Shown here piece by piece: positions 1 through 6,859 of a stretch of DNA of 31,817 nucleotides. The stretch is from Nitrospira sp. UBA5698 (GTDB lineage: Bacteria; Nitrospirota; Nitrospiria; Nitrospirales; Nitrospiraceae), in assembly GCA_002420115.1 (NCBI GenBank), contig DIHK01000052.1, positions 12,208 to 44,024 of the forward strand. The letters run 5' to 3'. Within the stretch, counting starts at the first letter, position 1. Each line of letters starts with the position of its first letter. The position numbers were made by a program, and so were the translations under genes. The notes beneath the pieces were generated by a model. It had not been told where the DNA came from, ran no database searches, and saw nothing but the letters and a program-made list of their open reading frames with translations.

Positions 1-479
1 CTCACATTCGTCGACCCATTGGTCAGGGCAATGGCAAAGATCGCGAGCATCATGGCCGGCTCGGTCAGCGAGGCTAGGATCGCCTCCCGGCTACTCCCCA
101 TCCCGCCAAAGGCCGATCCGGCATCGAGTCCCGCGAGCATCAAGAAGAACGTGCCCAGGGCCAAGAGGTAGACCAGCGCAATGATGTTTCCAGCAAAATT
201 CATAGGTGTCTGCGAGATGAATGTGGGGACCAGCAGACCCGCAGTCAAAATAGAGGCAAATACGATGTATGGTGTCGCCGTAAAGATCCAGGAGGTGGTG
301 GTTGAGATCACCGGTTGCTTGTGGAACAGCTTGGCCAAGTCAGCGTATGGCTGAAGGACGCTTGCACCTCGTCGTAATTGCAACCGGGCTTTGACTTTTC
401 GAATCAGACCGATAAGAAACGGGGAAAACGCGAGTAAGACGGCGGTTTGGGTCACGATGAGAGCGATCGTATGGAGCAT
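1..479 (-). CDS. hyfC: Hydrogenase-4 component C / NuoH-like membrane subunit (3' end outside window)
   Basis: About 159 codons are visible, starting ATG at 479 and running off the left edge. The product is a polytopic membrane protein. Its first helix follows the N-terminus (IALIVTQTAVLLAFSPFLIG) and is followed by a basic loop with LQPYADLAKLF, the signature of the NuoH/HycD/HyfC family, where a short motif of the form QPxxDxxKLF sits at the interface between the membrane arm and the hydrogenase-like peripheral arm. It starts three bases after the hyfB stop (TAACCGATG), so the two are surely co-translated. In this family the subunit anchors the peripheral arm and couples its redox reaction to ion pumping. 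The catalytic subunits would lie further left and are not visible, so whether this is a true hydrogenase, a formate hydrogenlyase-like complex or an alternative complex I cannot be told. Family assignment is firm, substrate is not. Confidence 0.85.
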   Translation of the reverse strand, partial: MLHTIALIVTQTAVLLAFSPFLIGLIRKVKARLQLRRGASVLQPYADLAKLFHKQPVISTTTSWIFTATPYIVFASILTAGLLVPTFISQTPMNFAGNIIALVYLLALGTFFLMLAGLDAGSAFGGMGSSREAILASLTEPAMMLAIFAIALTNGSTNV

Positions 480-482
480 CGG

Positions 483-2510
483 TTACACCGCGAGCAGCAG
501 TAAGGCGATCAGTGTGACGAACATATAGGTTAGGTAGAGGTGTAGGCTACCGGCCTGAATGACTTTCAGACGGTCGGCCAGCGTCCCAAAGAATGCCACC
601 AAGGGATCATAGAGATACTTCTCGAAGATCGGTTCAATGTGAAATCCAAAGTGTCGCCGTTTGGAGAAGTATCGTGATTCGGCGAGAAACTCCGTTTCGA
701 GTTTCACCGTCGGCTGATAAATCGTACTGAAGACTCGTTTGATCGGTTGGACGAAACCAGTTGCGGTGTATTCCATCCGTGGTGTGAGAGTGATCCCACA
801 GCCCCAAGATTTTGAACGGCGTGTTGTGAGACGACCACCGAACACGACGGCGAGTCCCAATCCCAATATCGCCGACACAACAAGCAGCAACGCAAGGACC
901 GGGGTGGACAGGCTTGAGAATTCGACATTTACCGGCGCTAGCGCCCATCCATCAATTGCCAAGACCTTGCTCGCGATCGAGATCCCTGCCAGGGGAGCGA
1001 CAATTTGATCCAACAGCGGCACGACCACCATTGGGGCAACCCCCAGCGCTACACAAAGGGCGGCCAAGATACCCATGCCCGTGCGCATCGAAACCGGAAC
1101 CTCCTCAGCATGACGGGCATGCGTACTTCGTGGCTGTGCGAGAAACGAAATCCCGAAGGCTTTTGCGAAGCAGGTCAAGGCCAGCACGCCGGTGAGAGCC
1201 AAGATCGCTGCTGCGATCGGTAGCATCAGTTTGAGAAACACGGTTGGAATCTGAAAACTTAGAAAAAGTGTTTGGAAGACCAGCCACTCACTCACGAATC
1301 CATTGGTGGGGGGCAACGCAGAAATCGACACGGCTCCGATCAAAAAAAAGATCCCCGTCCACGGCATGCGTCGCAGCAAGCCGCCGTACTCTTCCATATT
1401 CCGCGTCTGTGTCGCATAGAGCAGTGAGCCGGCACCTAAGAACAGAAGAGCCTTGAATAGGGCGTGATTGATCGTATGGTAGAGTCCAGCCAGCAGTCCA
1501 AGCGCGGCCAGTTCTCTCAATCCGTAGGCCTGAAAGATCATGCCAGCCCCAAGGCCCATCAGGATAATTCCAATGTTCTCCACGCTGTGAAACGCAAGGA
1601 GTCTTTTGAGATCATGTTCCATCAAGGCGTACATCACCCCAAGTAACGCGGATGTGGTCCCCAGGAGTAGTACGGTGAACCCCCACCACCAGGGAAACTG
1701 CCCACCGAAGAAGTCGAAATACACGCGGATCAAGCCATAGATCGCGGTTTTGATCATGACGCCAGACATCACGGCTGAGACATGCGACGGGGCCACGGGA
1801 TGCGCATAGGGCAACCACACATGGAGTGGTATGATGCCGGCCTTCGTGCCGAACCCGAGTAAGGCCATGAGAAATACGAGAGTTTTCATGCCTTCCGGTA
1901 GGGGTTGTGCTGGATGCCGAAACGCTTCAAAGGAGAACGACCCGGCACCCTGGAAGAAGATCAAGAACGCCACGACAATAAACGCAGTTCCGATGTGCGT
2001 CATGATCAAGTAGAACAATCCCGCGTACCGCACTTCCGCCTTCTCGTGCTCAGTCACCACGAGGAAATAGGATAGTAGCGACATGAGTTCCCAAGCGAGC
2101 AGGAAGAAGAACGCGTTATCCGCCAGGACAACGAACGTCATACAGAGGAGAAATGCGTTAAAGAGCGCTCCGAGCGTGTCGGTCGATGCGCGCTCTTCGA
2201 AATGCTGCAGGTATCCAATGGCATAAATCGAGGCAGCAAGACCCACGAGGGAGATCGTGAGGACGAAGAATGCCGCGAGTGGATCAAGCCGAACGGCGAA
2301 GGTGAGCAGAGGAATGGTGGAGGCGAGCGATCCCGTGACGGGCTCCGACGACGTGAGGCCCAGAAGCCCAAGGATGACACCTGTGCTGGTCCCCACGATG
2401 GCGGCAACATTGCTTGTGAGCTGTTGCAACCCTGGCCGTCCTGGCAGACAGAGCGGAAGCAGTATTCCGACCCCATACCCGCCGAGAAGAAGCCACAACA
2501 GATTCAGCAT
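483..2510 (-). CDS. hyfB: Hydrogenase-4 component B / NuoL-like proton-translocating subunit
   Basis: The 675-residue product is an antiporter-like membrane subunit of the NuoL/MrpA/HyfB family with about 15 hydrophobic helices. Visible family landmarks are GFGTKAGIIPLHVWLPYAHP followed by APSHVSAVMSGVMIKTAIYG, holding the conserved lysines of the proton path, and AFHSVENIGIILMGLG. The C-terminal segment (WGCGITLTPRMEYTATGF, then QPIKRVF) is characteristic of HyfB rather than NuoL, and the length matches HyfB (about 670). ATG at 2510 has little Shine-Dalgarno sequence. hyfC follows after three bases, and a 35-codon membrane microprotein lies 147 bases upstream. The role is proton translocation in a membrane-bound respiratory or hydrogenase-like complex. 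Related Hyf-like clusters lacking obvious hydrogenase function occur in nitrite-oxidising bacteria (general knowledge, not tested here). Confidence 0.9.
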   Translation of the reverse strand: MLNLLWLLLGGYGVGILLPLCLPGRPGLQQLTSNVAAIVGTSTGVILGLLGLTSSEPVTGSLASTIPLLTFAVRLDPLAAFFVLTISLVGLAASIYAIGYLQHFEERASTDTLGALFNAFLLCMTFVVLADNAFFFLLAWELMSLLSYFLVVTEHEKAEVRYAGLFYLIMTHIGTAFIVVAFLIFFQGAGSFSFEAFRHPAQPLPEGMKTLVFLMALLGFGTKAGIIPLHVWLPYAHPVAPSHVSAVMSGVMIKTAIYGLIRVYFDFFGGQFPWWWGFTVLLLGTTSALLGVMYALMEHDLKRLLAFHSVENIGIILMGLGAGMIFQAYGLRELAALGLLAGLYHTINHALFKALLFLGAGSLLYATQTRNMEEYGGLLRRMPWTGIFFLIGAVSISALPPTNGFVSEWLVFQTLFLSFQIPTVFLKLMLPIAAAILALTGVLALTCFAKAFGISFLAQPRSTHARHAEEVPVSMRTGMGILAALCVALGVAPMVVVPLLDQIVAPLAGISIASKVLAIDGWALAPVNVEFSSLSTPVLALLLVVSAILGLGLAVVFGGRLTTRRSKSWGCGITLTPRMEYTATGFVQPIKRVFSTIYQPTVKLETEFLAESRYFSKRRHFGFHIEPIFEKYLYDPLVAFFGTLADRLKVIQAGSLHLYLTYMFVTLIALLLLAV

Positions 2511-2657
2511 ACGATCACTTGAGGCCTCGGGTCCGAGTCACATTCCCGCAGGGTTTATTTGGAGGATACCGGCACCCTCAACAATTTGATAAGACACAAA
2601 GATGATCCCTCCTTCTGCTTGCCCATTCCAGAGGTCACAGGGCCACAATCTCGTATC

Positions 2658-2765
2658 TCATCCCCCCACCACGAGATGCATGACGGTCAACACCAGCGCG
2701 ATGACCAGCACTGTCCCGCACGTCATTTTCCAAGCCTGCCATGCCCGCGTTTCATTGTTTTCCAC
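2658..2765 (-). CDS. 35-residue single-helix membrane microprotein ahead of hyfB
   Basis: A GTG-started reading frame of 35 codons. The product is a charged N-terminus (VENNETRAWQAWK) followed by one hydrophobic helix (TCGTVLVIALVLTVMHLVVG) and stop. The frame stays open upstream to 2885, but GTG at 2765 is chosen because a full AGGAGG lies six bases before it (2772-2777), one of the best ribosome-binding sites in the window. It reads in the same direction as hyfB, 147 bases ahead of it. I do not recognise the sequence. It could be a small assembly or stabilising subunit of the membrane complex, of the kind common in respiratory enzymes, but this is inference from position and topology only. 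It is short enough to be missed by standard gene callers. Confidence 0.6.
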   Translation of the reverse strand: MENNETRAWQAWKMTCGTVLVIALVLTVMHLVVGG

Positions 2766-2771
2766 GATCAG

Positions 2772-2777
2772 CCTCCT
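2772..2777 (-). promoter_or_regulatory. Ribosome-binding site that fixes the GTG start of the microprotein
   Basis: Read on the minus strand this is AGGAGG, followed by six bases and GTG at 2765. It is the main argument that the short frame is translated from GTG and not from a start further upstream. Confidence 0.65.
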
Positions 2778-2898
2778 GAGTATTTTAGTAAACACGAATG
2801 TAGTGGTGATGGTTGGCATCCATTCGCAACTGTCGCTCAACTCTTCTGCCGATATTAGGAAGTCTGTTGTAGCGCTTTGTCCCAAGCTCGCTTGTGCT

Positions 2899-3177
2899 CT
2901 ACACCCGATAGGAAGGGTGTGTGCCGATCACCCCTGGAGCGCTGAACCAATGGACACGATATCCTTTGAGAAAAAAATGATCGTACACCGCCGAGAGAAA
3001 GATGTGTCCATCTCGTGTCTGCACAATCTGGCCAGCCCAGTCTCGCAGTCCACGACGCAATGTGTTTCGCAATCCAGCATGAGTTGTCACGACAGCTCCA
3101 ACGGAGAGGTCAACCCAGACCAGTGCCACGGCTCCCTTCGGATGGTGCACCACGACGATGTCCGCATCGCCTGACAT
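2899..3177 (-). CDS. Hypothetical small protein
   Basis: 92 codons from ATG at 3177 (MSGDADIVVVHHPKGAVALV...). Two ATGs lie 9 and 18 bases further upstream, but GGAGGG sits 11 bases before 3177 and only one base before the nearer alternative. The product has no signal peptide or membrane helix. It alternates short hydrophobic strands (DIVVVHHPKGAVALVWVDL) with an amphipathic segment (LRNTLRRGLRDWAG), the look of a small alpha/beta cytoplasmic protein. I do not recognise a family. It lies downstream of the TPR/lipoprotein operon, separated by 291 bases in which I see no gene, and 133 bases upstream of the microprotein. The sequence looks protein-like throughout, but reality as a gene rests on composition, ribosome-binding site and orientation. 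Confidence 0.55.
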   Translation of the reverse strand: MSGDADIVVVHHPKGAVALVWVDLSVGAVVTTHAGLRNTLRRGLRDWAGQIVQTRDGHIFLSAVYDHFFLKGYRVHWFSAPGVIGTHPSYRV

Positions 3178-3468
3178 GTTCAACATGCCCTCCACGGTTC
3201 ATTCTGCTTTCTTTTGCCACGCACCGAGTTCTTCTTCACATACGTAAGCAATGCTGTGCACTTTATAGCCATGGGTGTCTTACTGAGATGACTGGTGCGA
3301 GGGTGATCTGCTCGCAATACCTCGTGTTCGTCTGTCCACTGCCGATGACCTCCGGCCTGCGCGGTTGATCTGAGCAACAATTGCCTGATTCAAGATCAGC
3401 ATAGGATTGTTGCATGAAGCCCTGAGAGCTCGATTGTGGCCACGCTGAGGATGAAGTTTTCAATTTGT

Positions 3469-3726
3469 TCATAGCAAATTCGGACACGTGTCGGCCGTCA
3501 CAACGCCTGCGCGTGCCGCGAGAAAGGTGCTTCCTACTATCTCTCCTTCTCGAAGATTAGCAAGGGAGGCCGGTTCGATTCCCCTCAAGATGCGTGTCTG
3601 GTTACCGATAATGATGTGCCTGAGGATGGCCCTATCTCTTGGTACGTCCGTTCGAATTTGAACCCACCCCCGCTCAGTAAGCTTTCCAGCAATATGTTCG
3701 AGACGACCCCAGACCATCATGCCCAC
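3469..3726 (-). CDS. Hypothetical small beta-rich protein, possibly DUF5666-like
   Basis: 85 codons starting GTG at 3726, four bases after the stop of the TPR-like gene. AGGA overlapping that stop lies seven bases before the GTG; ATGs at 3720 and 3717 are alternatives. The frame is open further upstream, but that would overlap the previous gene by 80 bases. The product has no signal peptide. It contains VWGRLEHIAGKLTERGWVQI, then GNQTRILRG and SLANLREGEIV, an alternation of strands and turns like the small barrel of DUF5666-type proteins, where a modifier such as 'T-x-I-x-G...L-x-x-L-x-x-G-x-x-V' recurs. That resemblance is weak. Tight spacing makes it part of the same operon as the TPR-like gene. 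Confidence 0.55.
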   Translation of the reverse strand: MGMMVWGRLEHIAGKLTERGWVQIRTDVPRDRAILRHIIIGNQTRILRGIEPASLANLREGEIVGSTFLAARAGVVTADTCPNLL

Positions 3727-3730
3727 TGCT

Positions 3731-4012
3731 TCATCCTGCAGATCGAGGATAAAGACCTGTCTTCTGATGGCAGCGAACGACGCCCTCCCGCGCGTTGAGA
3801 TGGTTCGCATCGAGATCGATGACGACTTTCCAGTGGATCAAGGCTTCCTCGTACATATCCATTGTTTCGAGAAGTGCGGCCAACTCGCATCGCGAAAGAA
3901 GATCGCTGGGACAGGCCGTCAGCAGTGCTTGAAGCCGTGCGAGTCGGACAAGCCAGTCTTCCTTCGGCAATGGGGAAGGTCGTACGGATTCTCCTGTTGA
4001 TCCCACACTCAC
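3731..4012 (-). CDS. Small TPR-like protein
   Basis: 93 codons from GTG at 4012. GAGGAG nine bases upstream supports this start. The second half (SRCELAALLETMDMYEEALI, then HWKVVIDLDANHLNAREGVV) has the spacing of one tetratricopeptide repeat plus the start of a second: small residues at the helix crossings, Y/A/L pairs and a D-N turn before the next helix. There is no signal peptide, so it is likely a cytoplasmic adaptor. It is the penultimate gene of a minus-strand operon that starts with a DUF4398-like lipoprotein, and the next gene begins four bases after its stop. A partner cannot be named from sequence. Confidence 0.65.
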   Translation of the reverse strand: MSVGSTGESVRPSPLPKEDWLVRLARLQALLTACPSDLLSRCELAALLETMDMYEEALIHWKVVIDLDANHLNAREGVVRCHQKTGLYPRSAG

Positions 4013-4162
4013 GATATTGTTCTCCTCACTAATTCAGATCGATCTTCTCAGTACCCTGCCGATAGTGGATTCACTCGCATTGGCGTGCCGATCAGGTGCA
4101 CGATTGAATTACTGCAGTCGCTTGGATCGACAGGATTATGACTTTCATGCCCCACGCTACCG

Positions 4163-4507
4163 TCAAAAGGTCTGTTCTTGCGATCGTGCTTTCTGTTCCG
4201 GAAGGTGCTGGCCAAGACGACCAGGCAGCTCATTCTCATGTTCTCCGTTTTGTATGACACGCAACAGGCTATATGGAAGCACGACAAGGATGAGCCAAAA
4301 TAAAAGTGTCAGGTACCAGCCCCAGACTAGAGCTCCGACCACAAACACAACGGCTGCCAGGTACTCGATCACCTTCAACAATGCGACCTGTTGCTCCCGA
4401 AGTGACAAGATTCCGATGACGATTCCGGAGGCTGGTCAAGAATTCGCCTCCATGAACTCGACCACCCTCCCCATGGCACACACCGCTTCTGCACTTAGTT
4501 TCTCCAT
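4163..4507 (-). pseudogene. Two-helix membrane protein interrupted by an in-frame TGA
   Basis: A reading frame begins ATG at 4507, 15 bases after the lipoprotein stop, and encodes 23 residues (MEKLSAEAVCAMGRVVEFME, then ANS). It meets TGA at 4436-4438 and then stays open in the same frame to 4163: PASGIVIGILSLREQQVALL, KVIEYLAAVVFVVGALVWGW, YLTLLFWLILVVLPYSLL and a polar tail. If read through, it is a 113-residue inner-membrane protein with two helices forming a hairpin. If not, a second start such as TTG at 4408 would be needed, and that has a poor ribosome-binding site. Explanations are a recent nonsense mutation, a sequencing error, two coupled peptides, or recoding. I favour mutation or error because I see no recoding element. 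Family not recognised. Confidence 0.5.
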
Positions 4508-4522
4508 AGGTCCCTGTAGTCG

Positions 4523-5140
4523 TTATACATGGGCCCTGGACTTTCGCCCTCTAGCCTTTTCGATAGCACTCCGAAGCGCTCCGTGAACCGCGACCCCGTG
4601 CTCCTTCAATGTCTTGGCGTGCATCTCCGCCGTAAGATAGTCACCGTTCTCGATAAGCCCATGTACCTCAGCGACACCCGCTTCTAATGCTGTGAGCTGC
4701 TGCTTGATCACTTCTTGCGTATCTCGTTCCGTCCTCCTCAGGGTACTGGTCATCAGTCTCTTGGCAGATACCACGGCCCACAGAGCGTCTTGTTCCATCG
4801 CAACCGCTGCCATTTTGGCCACTTCCTTGTTTTTCGACGCCTTGGCTGCCACTCGCCCCCCATACTCAACGACCGTGCTCAGCATTTCGTCCACGTCGTC
4901 GTACAACCTGAAAATCCAGAAGACCGTCTCTTGCTTAGCCAACTCATCCTTGGCCAGGGCGAACTCCTGCTCTAATTTCATAAAGTCGTCCTTCGCATAG
5001 ATCTCTGCCCCCGCAATTTTGGCCTCGTCGACCGCCTTTTGGGCTGCCTCAAGTTGAAAGGCTGGCGGTTGCGCACAGGCATTCATCAAAAGGAGGACGA
5101 GGAGAGTCCCAGCCCCTGTGATCTGTGACGCAACGGTCAT
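4523..5140 (-). CDS. DUF4398-like lipoprotein
   Basis: 205 codons from ATG at 5140, preceded by GGAAGAG. A longer frame from 5233 is rejected because it would put 31 polar residues before the signal peptide. The N-terminus is a lipoprotein signal with LVLLLMNAC, so Cys22 would be acylated. The mature part begins with an Ala/Glu/Lys helix (QLEAAQKAVDEAKIAGAEIY then AKDDFMKLEQEFALAKDELA), matching the short helical repeat of DUF4398 lipoproteins, in which AxxAxxxAxxAGA is followed by A...L..AE..L..A. A helical C-terminal half ends in a basic tail. It is probably anchored to a membrane facing the periplasm. It leads an operon with a two-helix membrane protein, a TPR-like protein and an unknown, and lies 360 bases downstream of a sigma-54 response regulator. 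Confidence 0.8.
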   Translation of the reverse strand: MTVASQITGAGTLLVLLLMNACAQPPAFQLEAAQKAVDEAKIAGAEIYAKDDFMKLEQEFALAKDELAKQETVFWIFRLYDDVDEMLSTVVEYGGRVAAKASKNKEVAKMAAVAMEQDALWAVVSAKRLMTSTLRRTERDTQEVIKQQLTALEAGVAEVHGLIENGDYLTAEMHAKTLKEHGVAVHGALRSAIEKARGRKSRAHV

Positions 5141-5176
5141 GTTCTCTTCCGCTTGTATCCCTTCCAATTGCTTGGG

Positions 5177-5189
5177 TCCAGTTCCTGGA
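5177..5189. repeat. Perfect inverted repeat in the lipoprotein leader
   Basis: TCCAG TTC CTGGA, five bases each arm around a three-base centre. It lies 37 bases upstream of the lipoprotein ATG and just downstream of the candidate -24/-12 element, so it would overlap or follow the transcription start. It could be an operator or a small leader hairpin. It could also be chance. Confidence 0.35.
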
Positions 5190-5199
5190 AAGGGCTCTC

Positions 5200-5215
5200 T
5201 GCATACTGGATGCCG
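5200..5215 (-). promoter_or_regulatory. Candidate sigma-54 (-24/-12) promoter of the lipoprotein operon
   Basis: On the minus strand this reads CGGCATCCAGTATGCA, i.e. GG, ten bases, GC, with GGCA and TGCA matching the core of TGGCAC-N5-TTGCA. It would place the start about 12 bases further on, leaving a leader of roughly 50 bases before the ATG at 5140. The gene immediately upstream encodes an NtrC-type activator, which is the partner such a promoter requires. The match is partial (first T absent, one T missing in the -12 box), so confidence is low. Confidence 0.35.
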
Positions 5216-5500
5216 CAAGAGGTGATTGGACAAAGCCGTCGATTTATTGTGCGCTTACAACGGAAACCTCCGGGCGAGTACGACACGGGGCTTACGACCA
5301 GGAGATAAGGAAGTCGGCTATCTGCAAAATCTGCATGCCGGCATCCTTCGACCGACAGCTCAACCTCAGAGGTTTCTTGATGGATCAAACAGTTACGTCT
5401 TTATGGAATCAATCACACACGTGCAGGAATTGCAGGTTGAGGTGGAGATGCAACGAGAGGGGCTTAGTATTGTGCAGTTAGGTGAGTGGTTTGGAGGACC

Positions 5501-6859
5501 TTACTCACGAATCCCATATTCTTTAATCTTATACTGAAGAGACCGCAGGCTGATACCGAGCAGGCTGGCAGCTTTCTCACGGTGGTTAGTCACTTCCATG
5601 AGGGTGCGGCGGATGACTTCCTTTTCAACCTCCTTCAAGGATTTCCCGAGAGTGACGACTATGGTCCTGAGGTCTTCCCGACTGACCTGAATCTCCTCCG
5701 GCAAATGCTCCGAGAGAATCGTGGGGTCCCGCACAGTGACGACCAGCCGTTCAAGCAGGTTACGGAGCTGTCGAATATTTCCCGGCCAGGCATACAGCCG
5801 TAACAGGCGCATCGCTTCTCGAGAGATGTGCTTCAGCGCTCGTTGATGCTGCGCGCAAAATTCAGGCAGAAAAGTCTCAACGAGAAGGGGAATGTCTTCT
5901 CCCCGTTCGCGCAGCGGCGGCAAGTGAATCGGGACCACATTCAGTCGATAAAAAAGATCCTCGCGGAAAGTCCCTTGCTTGACGGCTTCCGCCAGGTTTC
6001 GGTTGGTGGCGGCAATGATGCGAGCATCCACAGTCACAACTTTCGTTCCACCCAGACGACGGAATTCCTTGGTCTCTAAAACACGAAGAAAGTCGACTTG
6101 GGATTTCAAGGAGAGCTCACCGATTTCGTCCAATAACAGCGTTCCCCCGTGCGCCAATTCAAACCGACCGGCTTTGGTGAACAACGCGCCGGTGAAGGCG
6201 CCTTTTTCATAGCCGAACAACTCACTTTCAAACAGAGTTTCAGGCAATGCGCCGCAGTTGAGGGTAATAAACGGTCCGTCGGCCCGATGGCTTTTATGGT
6301 GGATGGCACGTGCGACGAGCTCCTTCCCGGTTCCGCTTTCACCCGTGAGCAATACGGTCACGTCGCTTCCCGCTACCATCTCCACAAGATGATACACCTG
6401 TTGCATCGGTTCGCTCTCACCGACCATTCGTTCGAACCGTGTTCTCGTTTCAAGTCGATCCCGGAGCTGCTGGTTTTCGCTGGCAAGACGGTGTCGCTCG
6501 AGCGCCTTCTCCACCACGATGAGGAACCGCTCGCGATCGATGGGCTTGGTGAGATAATCGTAGGCTCCAGCCTGCATCGCTTCCACTGCAGTTTCGATGG
6601 ATCCATAGGCCGTCATGACGACCACTTCCGTGCTGGGCCATTGTGTGCGCAGCCTCCGCAGAAATTCCATCCCCCCGATTCCCGGCATACGCAAGTCGGT
6701 AATTAATAAATCCACTGCAGTGGTTTCAAACACATCCACCGCTTCTTCCGCCGTCGCCAGGCTTAGGGCTCGATAGCCTTTCCTTGCAAGGAGAGTCACC
6801 AGCGCGTTGCGAATGTTCATCTCGTCGTCAACAATGAGGATTTGTGCGGCATTCGTCAT
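5501..6859 (-). CDS. NtrC-family sigma-54-dependent response regulator
   Basis: 452 residues in the classical three-domain order. The receiver domain (1-120) has the acidic pair Asp11-Asp12, phospho-acceptor Asp55 (TDLRMPG), Thr83 and Lys105. The AAA+ domain (about 145-375) has Walker A GESGTGKE (173-180), an intact sigma-54 contact loop GAFTGA (220-225) and Walker B LLLDEIGE (241-248). A Fis-type helix-turn-helix closes the C-terminus (REKAASLLGISLRSLQYKIK). Its ATG overlaps the stop of the histidine kinase gene by four bases (ATGA), so the two are a co-translated pair. The closest named relatives by architecture are ZraR, AtoC and NtrC. When phosphorylated it should open -24/-12 promoters. 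The downstream lipoprotein operon, with a candidate site, is the nearest possible target (inference). Confidence 0.93.
   Translation of the reverse strand: MTNAAQILIVDDEMNIRNALVTLLARKGYRALSLATAEEAVDVFETTAVDLLITDLRMPGIGGMEFLRRLRTQWPSTEVVVMTAYGSIETAVEAMQAGAYDYLTKPIDRERFLIVVEKALERHRLASENQQLRDRLETRTRFERMVGESEPMQQVYHLVEMVAGSDVTVLLTGESGTGKELVARAIHHKSHRADGPFITLNCGALPETLFESELFGYEKGAFTGALFTKAGRFELAHGGTLLLDEIGELSLKSQVDFLRVLETKEFRRLGGTKVVTVDARIIAATNRNLAEAVKQGTFREDLFYRLNVVPIHLPPLRERGEDIPLLVETFLPEFCAQHQRALKHISREAMRLLRLYAWPGNIRQLRNLLERLVVTVRDPTILSEHLPEEIQVSREDLRTIVVTLGKSLKEVEKEVIRRTLMEVTNHREKAASLLGISLRSLQYKIKEYGIRE

Larger units (their letters stand above)
5141..5500. other. Intergenic region between the response regulator and the lipoprotein operon
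   Basis: 360 bases with no convincing gene; open frames here lack ribosome-binding sites and protein-like composition. It must hold the end of the regulator transcript and the promoter of the lipoprotein operon. I found a candidate -24/-12 element and a perfect inverted repeat in its left third (listed separately), and no clear terminator. Confidence 0.5.

Noticed and set aside
4048..4287. 79-codon minus frame overlapping the two-helix membrane protein
   Set aside because: Composition is random-like (many Cys, His and Ser) and it overlaps a better frame.
4436..4438. TGA as a selenocysteine codon
   Set aside because: The residue follows Asn-Ser and precedes Pro with no redox motif, and I see no evident SECIS hairpin just downstream.
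5226..5537. 103-codon plus frame across the regulator-lipoprotein gap
   Set aside because: Overlaps the regulator gene end, has no ribosome-binding site, and is antisense to the apparent operon flow.
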